A stretch of DNA of 11,982 nucleotides from Lutibacter sp. (GTDB lineage: Bacteria > Bacteroidota > Bacteroidia > Flavobacteriales > Flavobacteriaceae). The notes under the pieces are model-generated. The model had not been told where the DNA came from and did not search any database. It saw nothing but the letters and a program-made list of their open reading frames with translations. Location of the stretch: contig SDWL01000031.1 in assembly GCA_004195315.1 (NCBI GenBank), positions 1 through 11,982 on the forward strand, read 5' to 3'. Shown one piece after another: positions 1 to 7,560 of this stretch. Position numbers and translations under genes: made by a program. Each line of letters starts with the position of its first letter. Position 1 is the stretch's first letter.

Positions 1-2778
1 ATCTGTTATAGATTCCTTTAATAATTTAATTTGTTCTTTAATTTTAGTAACATTTTTAAGTGTTTTATGAATTTCAGTTAACTTCTCTTGAATTTCAATA
101 ATAAAAGTAAATTGTTCTTGTAAATCTTTTGTTGATGCGCTACTTCTTGGATCTAATAAAAGTGTGAAAATTTCTTCAGAAACTATTTGACCGTTCTTAG
201 TTAAATTCACTTTATAATCACCTGGGAGCGCTTTTGGTCCTTGAAGAGATGCCCACCATAAAATCATATCTTTCACTTTTTCTGCGTCAGGATATTTCAT
301 ATTCCAGTTAAATAAGTTTGCACCTTTTTTAACTTTTAATTCTTCTTCTTTTTGCTCTTTATCTGGTTTTGTTGAGAATGTTTTAATGTGTTTTCCTGTA
401 TTCTCATAAATTGAGAGACTAATAGTATCATTTTCTTCAACATTTTTTACGAAATAATTTATTAAAACGCCACCTGAGTGATTTTGTCCTTCGGTTTTTG
501 ACTTTCTTTGTCTTCCACTCATTCTATAACTATCCATAGGTTTGTATAGAAAATCATCTTTAGAAGTTAATTCAGAATTTAATTGATGCAGCGGTGTTAA
601 ATCATCAATAATCCAAAATGAACGACCTTGGGTAGCAGCAATTAAATTATTATTTTTAATGGTTAAATCGGTGATAGGAACAATAGGTAAATTTAATTGA
701 AATGAATTCCAATTTAAGCCATCGTCAAAACTTACATACATTCCATTTTCAGTTCCAGAATATAACAAACCTTTTCTTTCAGGATCAGCTCTTAAAGCTC
801 TTGTAAAATGTTCTGGTGCAATCCCGTTGGTTAATAATTTCCAATTTTTGCCGTAATCTTCTGTTTTATAAATATAAGGCGTATAATCTCCTAATTTGTA
901 GCGCGTACCAATAATATACGCTCCACCAGCTGTAAAAGGATCAACTTCAATACAGTTAATCATCATCCATTCTGGCATTTTTTTAGGAGTTACATTTCTC
1001 CAGTTTTTACCACCATCAGTTGTAATATGAACCAAACCATCATCAGAACCAGTCCAAATTAAGTTTTCTTCAAAAGGAGATTCCACTGCTGCAAAAATAG
1101 TTCCGTAATATTCAACTCCTGTATTATCTTTTGTAATTAGTCCACCTGAAACACCTAAAGTTTCTGGATCATTTCTTGTTAAATCTGGACTAATAATTTC
1201 AAAAGATTGTCCTTCATTATAAGTAACATGAACAAAGTTTGAAGTGGTGTATAATTTTTTTTTGTTATGTGTTGAAAAGAAAATAGGGTAATTCCATTGA
1301 AAACGATATTTCATATCCTCAGCTCCGTGTCCCATAGGGTTGTCTGGCCAAACATTAATAGCTCTTCGCTCACCTGTTTTATGGTTCATTCTGGTTAGAA
1401 ATCCGCCATAACTTCCTCCATAAACAATATCATTATTTAAAGGGTCAACAGCTATATGTGCACTTTCGCCACCAGCAGTACTTTCCCAATCGCTTTCACT
1501 AATAGTTCTACCATCAGTTCTGTGAGCTATTCTTATGGTAGAATTGTCTTGTTGTGCTCCATAAATTCTGTATGGAAAATGATTATCAGTAACAACTCTG
1601 TAAAATTGCGAAGTTGGTTGATTCATCATCGTACTCCAATTTTCACCAGCATCAAAACTCACTTGAGCTCCACCATCATCACCAATAATAATTCTTTGAT
1701 TATCTTCAGGAGAAATCCATAAATCATGATGATCTCCGTGAGGAGCATTGAAAGTCTTAAATGTTTTTCCACCGTCCTTAGATTGGTGGTATTGAACGTT
1801 TAGTACATACACTATATTTTCATCTTGAGAATCAGCATATAACCTAGTATAGTACCAAGCACGTTGCCTTAATTTTCTTTCACTATTAATTAATTCCCAA
1901 GTTTTTCCAGCATCTTTAGATTTATAAATCCCACCGTCTTTATTTTCAATCAGTGCCCAAATAATATCTGAGTTAATTGGAGAAACAGTAACTCCATTAA
2001 TTCCCCAAATACCTTTTGGTAAACCCTCATTGGCAGAAATGTTTGCCCAAGTTTCACCTTCATCAGTACTTTTCCAAAGCGCAGAACCTTCACCACCACT
2101 TGATAAACTGTAGGGAGTTCTTCTAACATTCCAAGTTGAAGCGTATAAAATACGAGGGTTTGTTGGATCAATTATCAAATCAACAGCACCAGCATTTTCA
2201 TTTGCAAATAATACTTTTTTCCAACTTGCGCCTCCATTTATAGATTTATAAACGCCTCTTTCAGAAGTTGGTTTGTATAAATCTCCTAAAACAGCTGCAA
2301 ATACTATATCGGAGTTTTTAGGATGAATTCTTACTCTTGGAATATGGCGAGAATTTTTTAAACCAATTTGTTCCCACGTTTTTCCTGCATTCACAGTTTT
2401 CCACATTCCATCACCAGAAGAAACATTTCCACGAACTGTTTTTTCACCATTACCAACATAAATTACGTTATTATCTGATTCACTTACTGCAATAGCTCCC
2501 ACCGAACCACCAAAAAACCCATCAGAAATATTAGACCAAGAATTTCCTGCATCAGTAGTTTTCCAAACGCCACCACCAGTAGCTCCAAAATAAAATAAAT
2601 TTGCCTTTTTTGGCACTCCAGCTACTGCAGCACTTCTTCCACCTCTAAACGGACCAATATTTCGCCATTCAATAGATTTGTAAAATTCTTCACTAAATTT
2701 GGATACTGCATTTTGTGCGTTAACTTTGTAAGCTGAAATTAAGAATAGACAGCTAACCAATAAGAAATATTTTTTCAT
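1..2778 (-). CDS. Secreted Asp-box (BNR) / VPS10-type beta-propeller protein, C-terminus cut by window edge
   Basis: I translated this frame by hand: it is open for 926 codons from ATG at 2778 to base 1 with no stop, so the gene continues past the left edge. Residues 1-22 form a signal peptide (MKKY, hydrophobic LLVSCLFLISA, likely cut after KVNA), so the product is exported. Asp-box motifs (S/T-x-D-x-G-x-x-W or close variants) recur about every 45-60 residues, ending at W81, W135, W186, W244, W294, F340, W381, F526, W593, W646 and W690, which indicates one or two seven- to ten-bladed propellers as in sialidases and sortilin/VPS10. After about residue 720 come a predicted beta-sandwich-like stretch and a charged helical segment (about 860-926). 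The family is often labelled glycosyl hydrolase or VPS10 domain protein, but its substrate is unknown and I see no catalytic signature. Whether a type IX secretion tail follows cannot be seen. It is divergent from aroA, 69 bp away. Confidence 0.9.
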   Translation of the reverse strand, partial: MKKYFLLVSCLFLISAYKVNAQNAVSKFSEEFYKSIEWRNIGPFRGGRSAAVAGVPKKANLFYFGATGGGVWKTTDAGNSWSNISDGFFGGSVGAIAVSESDNNVIYVGNGEKTVRGNVSSGDGMWKTVNAGKTWEQIGLKNSRHIPRVRIHPKNSDIVFAAVLGDLYKPTSERGVYKSINGGASWKKVLFANENAGAVDLIIDPTNPRILYASTWNVRRTPYSLSSGGEGSALWKSTDEGETWANISANEGLPKGIWGINGVTVSPINSDIIWALIENKDGGIYKSKDAGKTWELINSERKLRQRAWYYTRLYADSQDENIVYVLNVQYHQSKDGGKTFKTFNAPHGDHHDLWISPEDNQRIIIGDDGGAQVSFDAGENWSTMMNQPTSQFYRVVTDNHFPYRIYGAQQDNSTIRIAHRTDGRTISESDWESTAGGESAHIAVDPLNNDIVYGGSYGGFLTRMNHKTGERRAINVWPDNPMGHGAEDMKYRFQWNYPIFFSTHNKKKLYTTSNFVHVTYNEGQSFEIISPDLTRNDPETLGVSGGLITKDNTGVEYYGTIFAAVESPFEENLIWTGSDDGLVHITTDGGKNWRNVTPKKMPEWMMINCIEVDPFTAGGAYIIGTRYKLGDYTPYIYKTEDYGKNWKLLTNGIAPEHFTRALRADPERKGLLYSGTENGMYVSFDDGLNWNSFQLNLPIVPITDLTIKNNNLIAATQGRSFWIIDDLTPLHQLNSELTSKDDFLYKPMDSYRMSGRQRKSKTEGQNHSGGVLINYFVKNVEENDTISLSIYENTGKHIKTFSTKPDKEQKEEELKVKKGANLFNWNMKYPDAEKVKDMILWWASLQGPKALPGDYKVNLTKNGQIVSEEIFTLLLDPRSSASTKDLQEQFTFIIEIQEKLTEIHKTLKNVTKIKEQIKLLKESITD

Positions 2779-2847
2779 GACGCGTGGTTAAATTGATTGT
2801 TAAAATTGAAAAGTAAATCTAGTAAAAAATAACGTATTAAAGAGAGT

Positions 2848-4059
2848 ATGGATTCATTGAAAATCAATAAAATAGCTAAAACTGTTAATGGAAGCATTCA
2901 AATTACAGGATCAAAAAGTGAAACAAACAGGTTATTGGTTTTACAACAATTTTATCCAAATTTAATAATTGAAAACATTTCAAATTCGGATGATTCTGTA
3001 TTGATGCAAAATGCATTGGCGAATACTTCAAATGAAATAAATATTGGGCATGCAGGTACAGCAATGCGTTTTTTAACTGCTTATTTTTCAGTAAAAGAAA
3101 ATTCTGAAATTATTTTAACAGGTTCTCATAGAATGAAAGACAGGCCTATTAAAATTTTGGTTGATGCACTTACTTCATTAGGTGCTGAAATTCAATATTT
3201 GGAAAAAGAAGGATATCCGCCGCTAAAAATTTCAGGAAAAAAACTAACCAAAGATTTTGTTGAAATTGACGGAAATATAAGTAGTCAATATATTTCAGCA
3301 TTGTTATTAATTGCACCAACATTAAAAAACGGATTGCAATTAAAATTTAAAGGAGAAGTTACATCAGTTCCTTATATTAAAATGACCTTGAAGTTACTCG
3401 ATTCTGTTGGGATAACACATAGATGGGTTGGTAAAACAATTACTGTTTCACCCAAAAGAAAAATTAGTAATAAAATAATTGAAGTAGAATCTGATTGGAG
3501 CTCAGCTTCATATTATTATAGTTTGTGCGCATTGAGCCCTAATTCTGAAATAACACTTTCAACCTATAAAAAAAACAGTTTACAAGGCGATTCAATTTTG
3601 GCAACTTTGTATAATAGGTTAGGGGTTGAAACGATATTTGAGGGTAATAGACTGCTATTAAAAAACAAAAATATTCTAATTAATAGGGGTTTAAATTTAA
3701 ACTTGAAATCCGCACCAGATATTGCGCAAACTATTGCAGCAACTTGTTTTGGATTAGGAGTCGAATGCAATATAAGAGGGTTGCACACCTTAAAAATTAA
3801 AGAAACAGATCGATTAGTTGCTTTAAAAAACGAATTGGAAAAATTAGGAGGTGAGATAGAAATTACAAATGAGTCCTTGCATTTAAAACGGAGCGGTATT
3901 ATTAAAGATAATATTAGTGTTTCAACATATGATGATCATAGAATGGCTATGGCATTTGCGCCATTAGCTTCAAAGGTTTCAATTCAAATTAAAGATCCAA
4001 ATGTAGTGTCAAAATCGTACCCAACTTTCTGGGAAGATTTCGAAAAGACTACTCGCTAA
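2848..4059 (+). CDS. aroA: 3-phosphoshikimate 1-carboxyvinyltransferase (EPSP synthase)
   Basis: AroA joins shikimate-3-phosphate and phosphoenolpyruvate to give EPSP, the sixth step of the shikimate pathway, in the cytoplasm. The 403-residue product has the family landmarks in order: GSKSETNR at 21-28 (K23, S24 and R28 bind substrates), GHAGTAMRF at 67-75, DRP at 98-100, SSQY at 145-148, catalytic-region PD with D291, KETDR at 318-322 (E319) and DDHRM at 362-366. The length is slightly short of the usual 420-430 but complete at both ends. The residue after the AMR triplet is F75, where E. coli AroA has Pro101; I believe this is normal in Bacteroidota, but have not checked. The start is the only ATG upstream of the first motif. 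The stop is 33 bp before the queA promoter, so it is probably transcribed separately from queA. Confidence 0.97.
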   Translation: MDSLKINKIAKTVNGSIQITGSKSETNRLLVLQQFYPNLIIENISNSDDSVLMQNALANTSNEINIGHAGTAMRFLTAYFSVKENSEIILTGSHRMKDRPIKILVDALTSLGAEIQYLEKEGYPPLKISGKKLTKDFVEIDGNISSQYISALLLIAPTLKNGLQLKFKGEVTSVPYIKMTLKLLDSVGITHRWVGKTITVSPKRKISNKIIEVESDWSSASYYYSLCALSPNSEITLSTYKKNSLQGDSILATLYNRLGVETIFEGNRLLLKNKNILINRGLNLNLKSAPDIAQTIAATCFGLGVECNIRGLHTLKIKETDRLVALKNELEKLGGEIEITNESLHLKRSGIIKDNISVSTYDDHRMAMAFAPLASKVSIQIKDPNVVSKSYPTFWEDFEKTTR

Positions 4060-4066
4060 AATACAC

Positions 4067-4081
4067 TAAAACAAAGTTTTA
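4067..4081 (+). terminator. Weak hairpin after aroA
   Basis: TAAAAC (4067-4072), loop AAA, GTTTTA (4076-4081) is a perfect six-pair inverted repeat beginning 8 bp after the aroA stop. It is AT-rich and followed only by a short T-rich run within the stem itself, so as an intrinsic terminator it would be weak. Its position between the end of aroA and the queA promoter is the main argument for it. Confidence 0.25.
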
Positions 4082-4092
4082 TTGCGAAACAC

Positions 4093-4124
4093 TTGACAAC
4101 GCCTATTCCGATGTTGTATATTTG
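4093..4124 (+). promoter_or_regulatory. Bacteroidota-type promoter for queA
   Basis: TTG at 4093-4095 is followed 24 bp later (start to start) by TATATTTG at 4117-4124, a full match to the flavobacterial -33 TTG / -7 TAnnTTTG promoter. Transcription would begin near 4131, giving a 5' leader of about 105 nt before queA. The spacer contains a short dyad, ACAAC (4096-4100) and GTTGT (4113-4117), which could be an operator or chance. Confidence 0.65.
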
Positions 4125-4234
4125 CGCTCATTCCATAAAAAATTCATGAAACAAGAATTAATAAAATTACTTTTCTGTTGAAATAATAATTGCCTTGTTT
4201 TAAATATCCACAAAAAAATAATAAAAATAAACAC

Positions 4235-5284
4235 ATGAAGTTATCAAAATTTAAATTCGAATTACCTGATGAATTATTGGCAGAACACCCTGCGGAAAAT
4301 AGGGACGAATCTCGTTTAATGGTTTTGAATAGAAAAGAGAAAACAATTGAACATAAATTATTTAAAGATTTAATTAATTATTTTGATGAAGGGGATTTAT
4401 TTATTTTGAATAACACCAAAGTTTTTCCAGCACGTATGTATGGTGAAAAGGAAAAAACGGGAGCTAGAATTGAAGTTTTCTTATTAAGAGAATTAAATGC
4501 AGAAAGTAGATTGTGGGATGTTTTAGTTGATCCAGCAAGAAAAATTAGAATTGGAAATAAATTATTTTTTGGTGATGATGAAAGTTTAGTTGCTGAAGTT
4601 ATTGATAATACCACTTCAAGAGGAAGAACTTTACGTTTTTTATATGATGGCTCTTACGAAGAGTTTAGAAAAAAGTTAGAAGAATTAGGTGAAACACCAT
4701 TGCCAAAATACATTCAAAGAGAAGTAGAAGAAAGTGATGCAGAACGTTACCAAACAATTTATGCAAAACACGAAGGAGCTGTAGCTGCACCAACCGCTGG
4801 ATTACATTTTTCTAAACATTTATTAAAGCGTTTAGAAATTAAAGGGATAGATTTTGCAGAAGTTACTTTGCATGTAGGTTTAGGAACTTTTAGTGCTGTT
4901 GAGGTTGAAGATTTATCTAAACATAAAATGGATTCTGAGAAAGCAATTGTTACTGCAGAAACTATAAAAATTGTGAATCAAGCAATTAATAATAAAAAAA
5001 GAGTGTGTGCTGTTGGTACAACCTCAATGAGAGCCATTGAAAGCTCAGTTTCTTCAAATGGGCGATTAAATGAATTTGATGGTTGGACCAATAAATTTAT
5101 TTTTCCTCCTCACGATTTTAGCATTGCTAATTGTATGATAACAAATTTCCATACACCAAAATCTACATTAATGATGATGGTTGCTGCTTTTGCGGGTTAC
5201 GATTTTTTAATGGAAGCATATGAAGAAGCAGTAAAAGAAAAATACAGATTTTACTCATACGGAGATGCGATGTTGATTATATAA
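4235..5284 (+). CDS. queA: S-adenosylmethionine:tRNA ribosyltransferase-isomerase QueA
   Basis: QueA transfers and rearranges the ribosyl part of S-adenosylmethionine onto preQ1 at tRNA position 34, making epoxyqueuosine, the penultimate step of queuosine synthesis. I start it at ATG 4235 (349 aa), because the product then begins MKLSKFKFELPDELLA, the usual QueA N-terminus, and an A-rich run precedes it; the in-frame ATG at 4190 would add 15 low-complexity residues. Family motifs are present in order: NNTKVFPAR from N59, AAPTAGLHF at 184-192, TLHVGLGTF at 211-219, VGTTSMR at 260-266 and TNFHTPKS at 303-310. Length is normal. It has its own promoter and is separated from rlmN by a 217-bp gap full of inverted repeats. 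A transporter for queuosine precursors lies at the other end of the window. Confidence 0.97.
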   Translation: MKLSKFKFELPDELLAEHPAENRDESRLMVLNRKEKTIEHKLFKDLINYFDEGDLFILNNTKVFPARMYGEKEKTGARIEVFLLRELNAESRLWDVLVDPARKIRIGNKLFFGDDESLVAEVIDNTTSRGRTLRFLYDGSYEEFRKKLEELGETPLPKYIQREVEESDAERYQTIYAKHEGAVAAPTAGLHFSKHLLKRLEIKGIDFAEVTLHVGLGTFSAVEVEDLSKHKMDSEKAIVTAETIKIVNQAINNKKRVCAVGTTSMRAIESSVSSNGRLNEFDGWTNKFIFPPHDFSIANCMITNFHTPKSTLMMMVAAFAGYDFLMEAYEEAVKEKYRFYSYGDAMLII

Positions 5285-5340
5285 TAAAATTTATAATGTT
5301 TAAACACTAAAGGTTGTCTAAGAACAAAGTTCTCGTCAAC

Positions 5341-5393
5341 CTGAATTTTGGCTTCGCTCAATAACCCAGTCATAGAGCGAAGCCAAAATACAG
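5341..5393. repeat. 19-bp-arm palindrome with 15-nt loop
   Basis: The arm 5345-5359 (ATTTTGGCTTCGCTC) is exactly complementary to 5375-5389. Beyond an A/A mismatch at 5344/5390, a further three pairs (CTG 5341-5343 with CAG 5391-5393) extend the arms to 19 bp. The loop is 5360-5374. Its GC content is clearly higher than that of the surrounding DNA. As RNA it would form a very stable hairpin on either strand; no T-run follows the plus-strand copy, so it is not a standard intrinsic terminator. Confidence 0.9.
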
Positions 5394-5426
5394 ATTCTCA
5401 TCATGATTTAGAGTCAGTATATTGAG

Positions 5427-5447
5427 ATTCTGAAATAAATTCAGAAT
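5427..5447. repeat. Perfect 8-bp hairpin ATTCTGAA / TTCAGAAT
   Basis: ATTCTGAA (5427-5434), loop ATAAA, TTCAGAAT (5440-5447). Just upstream, 5391-5400 (CAGATTCTCA) is nearly the inverted copy of 5423-5432, so the flanks could form alternative pairings. It is the right-hand unit of the composite element. Confidence 0.75.
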
Positions 5448-5455
5448 GATGAATT

Positions 5456-5484
5456 TTGAAACTTTTCAAGCAATTTTATTTTTA
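5456..5484 (+). promoter_or_regulatory. Possible weak promoter for rlmN
   Basis: TTG at 5456-5458 stands 21 bp upstream of TATTTTTA at 5477-5484, which differs from TAnnTTTG only in the last base. A start near 5490 would lie 10-12 nt before the rlmN ATG. TTGAAA-CT-TTTCAA at 5456-5469 also forms a small dyad over the upstream element. The downstream mismatch makes this tentative; rlmN may instead be read from the queA promoter. Confidence 0.25.
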
Positions 5485-5501
5485 TAAATTTAATACTAAA
5501 A

Positions 5502-6539
5502 ATGAATCCAAAAAAAGACATACGTGCCTTAACCAAAGATCAATTACGCGATTTTTTTGTAGAAAATGGTGATAAGGCATTTAGAGGGAATCAAGTTTAT
5601 GAATGGTTGTGGAGTAAAAGTGCTCATACTTTTGAAGATATGACAAATGTTTCATTAGAAACTCGCTTAATGCTGCATGATAATTTTGTAATAAACCATA
5701 TAGAGGTTGATAACATGCAGCGCAGCGCAGATGGAACTGTTAAAAATGCTCTTAGACTGCACGATGGATTAATTGTAGAATCTGTTTTAATACCCACAGG
5801 TACAAGAACAACGGCTTGTGTTTCTAGTCAAGTTGGTTGTAGTTTAGATTGTTTGTTTTGTGCAACCGCACGATTAAAGAAAATGAGAAATTTAAACCCT
5901 GATGAAATTTACGATCAGGTTGCTGCAATCAACAAAGAAAGTTTATTGTATTACAATCATAAATTATCTAACATTGTTTTCATGGGAATGGGAGAACCAT
6001 TAATGAATTATAACAATGTATTGAAGGCAATAGATAAAATAACTTCACCAGAAGGTTTAGGAATGTCACCAAGACGTATCACTGTTTCAACTTCTGGAAT
6101 TCCAAAAATGATTAAAAAACTAGCTGATGACGATGTTAAATTTAATTTAGCAGTTTCGTTACATTCAGCAACTGATGATGTTAGATCTAAAATTATGCCT
6201 TTTAGTGCTGCTTTTCCATTAAAAGATTTAAAAGAAGCATTAGAGTATTGGTATGCAAAAACCAGCAGTAGAGTTAGCTATGAATATGTTGTTTGGAATG
6301 GGATTAACGACAGTAGAGAAGCAATAATGGCGTTGGTTGAATTTTGCAAGCATATACCTTGTAAAGTGAATTTAATTGAATACAATCCAATTGATGACGG
6401 AGAATTTCAGCAAGCAAAACCTCAAGTAATAAGCGATTATATTAGTATTTTAGAAATGAACGATATTATTGTAAATGTTCGCAGAAGCAGAGGAAAAGAT
6501 ATTGATGCAGCTTGCGGACAATTAGCTAACAAAAGTTAA
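5502..6539 (+). CDS. rlmN: 23S rRNA (adenine(2503)-C(2))-methyltransferase RlmN
   Basis: RlmN is a radical-SAM enzyme that methylates C2 of A2503 in 23S rRNA at the peptidyl transferase centre; the E. coli enzyme also acts on A37 of some tRNAs. The 345-residue product carries the family's Cx3Cx2C iron-sulfur motif (C113, C117, C120), the SAM-binding GMGEP stretch (in NIVFMGMGEPLMNYNNV), an N-terminal RNA-binding helical region with FRGNQVYEWLW, VSLHSATDD, and the C-terminal AACGQL motif whose C338 should be the cysteine that is transiently methylated. Nothing essential is missing and the length is normal. The start fits the family (a short lead-in to the ALTKDQLRDF helix) and follows an A-rich run. 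It lies 27 bp upstream of the polyprenyl synthase gene on the same strand, so the two are likely co-transcribed. Confidence 0.97.
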   Translation: MNPKKDIRALTKDQLRDFFVENGDKAFRGNQVYEWLWSKSAHTFEDMTNVSLETRLMLHDNFVINHIEVDNMQRSADGTVKNALRLHDGLIVESVLIPTGTRTTACVSSQVGCSLDCLFCATARLKKMRNLNPDEIYDQVAAINKESLLYYNHKLSNIVFMGMGEPLMNYNNVLKAIDKITSPEGLGMSPRRITVSTSGIPKMIKKLADDDVKFNLAVSLHSATDDVRSKIMPFSAAFPLKDLKEALEYWYAKTSSRVSYEYVVWNGINDSREAIMALVEFCKHIPCKVNLIEYNPIDDGEFQQAKPQVISDYISILEMNDIIVNVRRSRGKDIDAACGQLANKS

Positions 6540-6566
6540 ACTATTTTTCTTACTTTTGATTTCTTT

Positions 6567-7544
6567 ATGAAGCTAGTAGAACAAATAAAACAACCCATTC
6601 TTCAGGAAATGGAACTCTTTGAAAGTAAGTTCAGAGAAGCGATGGCTACAAAAGTTCCGTTACTTAATAGAATCACACATTACATTGTAAGAAGAAAAGG
6701 AAAGCAAATGCGCCCGATGTTTGTTTTTTTGGTTGCAAAAATGGTTTCCAACGGTAAATTTGATGAAAGAACGTACAGAGGAGCTTCTATTATTGAATTA
6801 ATTCACACAGCAACTTTAGTACATGATGATGTGGTGGATGATAGCAATAGAAGAAGAGGTTTCTTTTCTATAAACGCTTTGTGGAAAAATAAAATTGCAG
6901 TTTTGGTTGGTGATTTTTTATTGTCAAAAGGATTATTACTTTCTATAGATAATAATGATTTTGATATTTTAAAACTCATATCAGTTGCAGTTCGAGAAAT
7001 GAGTGAGGGTGAATTACTTCAAATTGAAAAAGCGCGTAAATTAGACATTACAGAAGATATATATTTCGAAATTATTCGTCAAAAAACAGCAACACTAATT
7101 GCAGCTTGTTGTGGTATTGGAGCAGCATCTGTTGGAAAACCTATTGAAGAAGTTGAAAAAATGCGCTTGTTTGGTGAGTTAATAGGTATTGCATTTCAAA
7201 TTAAAGACGATTTATTTGATTATACCGATGCGAAAATTGGAAAACCAACTGGTATTGATATTAAAGAACAAAAAATGACACTTCCGCTTATTTATGCTCT
7301 TAACAATTGTTCTAATAAAGAGAAGAAGTGGTTAATAAACTCTGTTAAAAATCATAATAAAGATAAGCAGCGCGTAAAAGAGATTATAGCCTTTGTGAAA
7401 GAAAAAGGAGGTATTGAATACACAACTCTTAAAATGAAAGAATACCAATCAAAAGCATTAGAAATTTTGGAAGCTTATCCAAGTTCAGCTTATAAAGATT
7501 CGCTTTTAACGATGGTAAATTATGTTATTGAACGAAAAATTTAA
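6567..7544 (+). CDS. Long-chain polyprenyl diphosphate synthase (trans-type)
   Basis: A 325-residue all-helical prenyltransferase that extends allylic diphosphates with isopentenyl diphosphate. The first aspartate-rich motif is DDVVD at 87-91 within LVHDDVVDD, the second is DDLFD at 214-218 within FQIKDDLFD, and GKQMRP near residue 45 is the diphosphate-binding site. The residue five positions before the first motif is A82; a small side chain there is known to allow long products, whereas aromatic residues stop at C15 or C20. I therefore infer a long-chain enzyme of the IspB/heptaprenyl type, most plausibly making the menaquinone side chain, but the exact chain length cannot be read from sequence. 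It follows rlmN closely and converges on the GH3 gene, with 16 bp between the two stops. Confidence 0.93.
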   Translation: MKLVEQIKQPILQEMELFESKFREAMATKVPLLNRITHYIVRRKGKQMRPMFVFLVAKMVSNGKFDERTYRGASIIELIHTATLVHDDVVDDSNRRRGFFSINALWKNKIAVLVGDFLLSKGLLLSIDNNDFDILKLISVAVREMSEGELLQIEKARKLDITEDIYFEIIRQKTATLIAACCGIGAASVGKPIEEVEKMRLFGELIGIAFQIKDDLFDYTDAKIGKPTGIDIKEQKMTLPLIYALNNCSNKEKKWLINSVKNHNKDKQRVKEIIAFVKEKGGIEYTTLKMKEYQSKALEILEAYPSSAYKDSLLTMVNYVIERKI

Positions 7545-7560
7545 GTTTTAATTTTTTTTG

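Larger units (their letters stand above)
5311..5451. repeat. Composite intergenic element of nested inverted repeats (queA-rlmN gap)
   Basis: About 140 bp of non-coding DNA made almost wholly of inverted repeats. Unit 1 (5311-5342): AGGTTG pairs with CAACCT at 5337-5342, enclosing a second stem AGAAC-AAA-GTTCT (5321-5333). Unit 2 (5341-5393): a long near-perfect palindrome. Unit 3 (5399-5451): CATCAT pairs with ATGATG around a hairpin at 5427-5447. Units 1 and 2 overlap by two bases. Stem-rich, gene-free units like this are typical of dispersed REP/MITE-type repeats in flavobacterial genomes; one copy is visible here, so dispersal is inference. No transposase, terminal duplication or coding frame is apparent. 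It could also terminate queA transcription or stabilise its 3' end. Confidence 0.7.

Noticed and set aside
1456..1722. 88-codon plus-strand open frame
   Set aside because: It lies wholly antisense to the Asp-box gene, whose frame is open throughout and encodes a recognisable family; the antisense product is Ser/Thr/Ile-rich and low in complexity.
4190..4234. Upstream in-frame ATG as the start of queA
   Set aside because: It would add 15 Lys/Asn-rich residues not seen in QueA proteins; the ATG at 4235 gives the family's normal N-terminus and follows an A-rich initiation region.
4125..4234. preQ1 riboswitch in the queA leader
   Set aside because: I could not find the compact stem with C-rich loop and A-rich tail that defines preQ1-I, nor a larger class II or III fold.
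6551..6558. TACTTTTG as a promoter for the polyprenyl synthase gene
   Set aside because: It matches TAnnTTTG, but no TTG stands at the expected distance upstream and the start would fall almost on the ATG; co-transcription with rlmN is simpler.
7552..7559. Run of eight T as a terminator after the polyprenyl synthase gene
   Set aside because: No convincing stem precedes it on the plus strand; only AT-rich imperfect pairings are possible.
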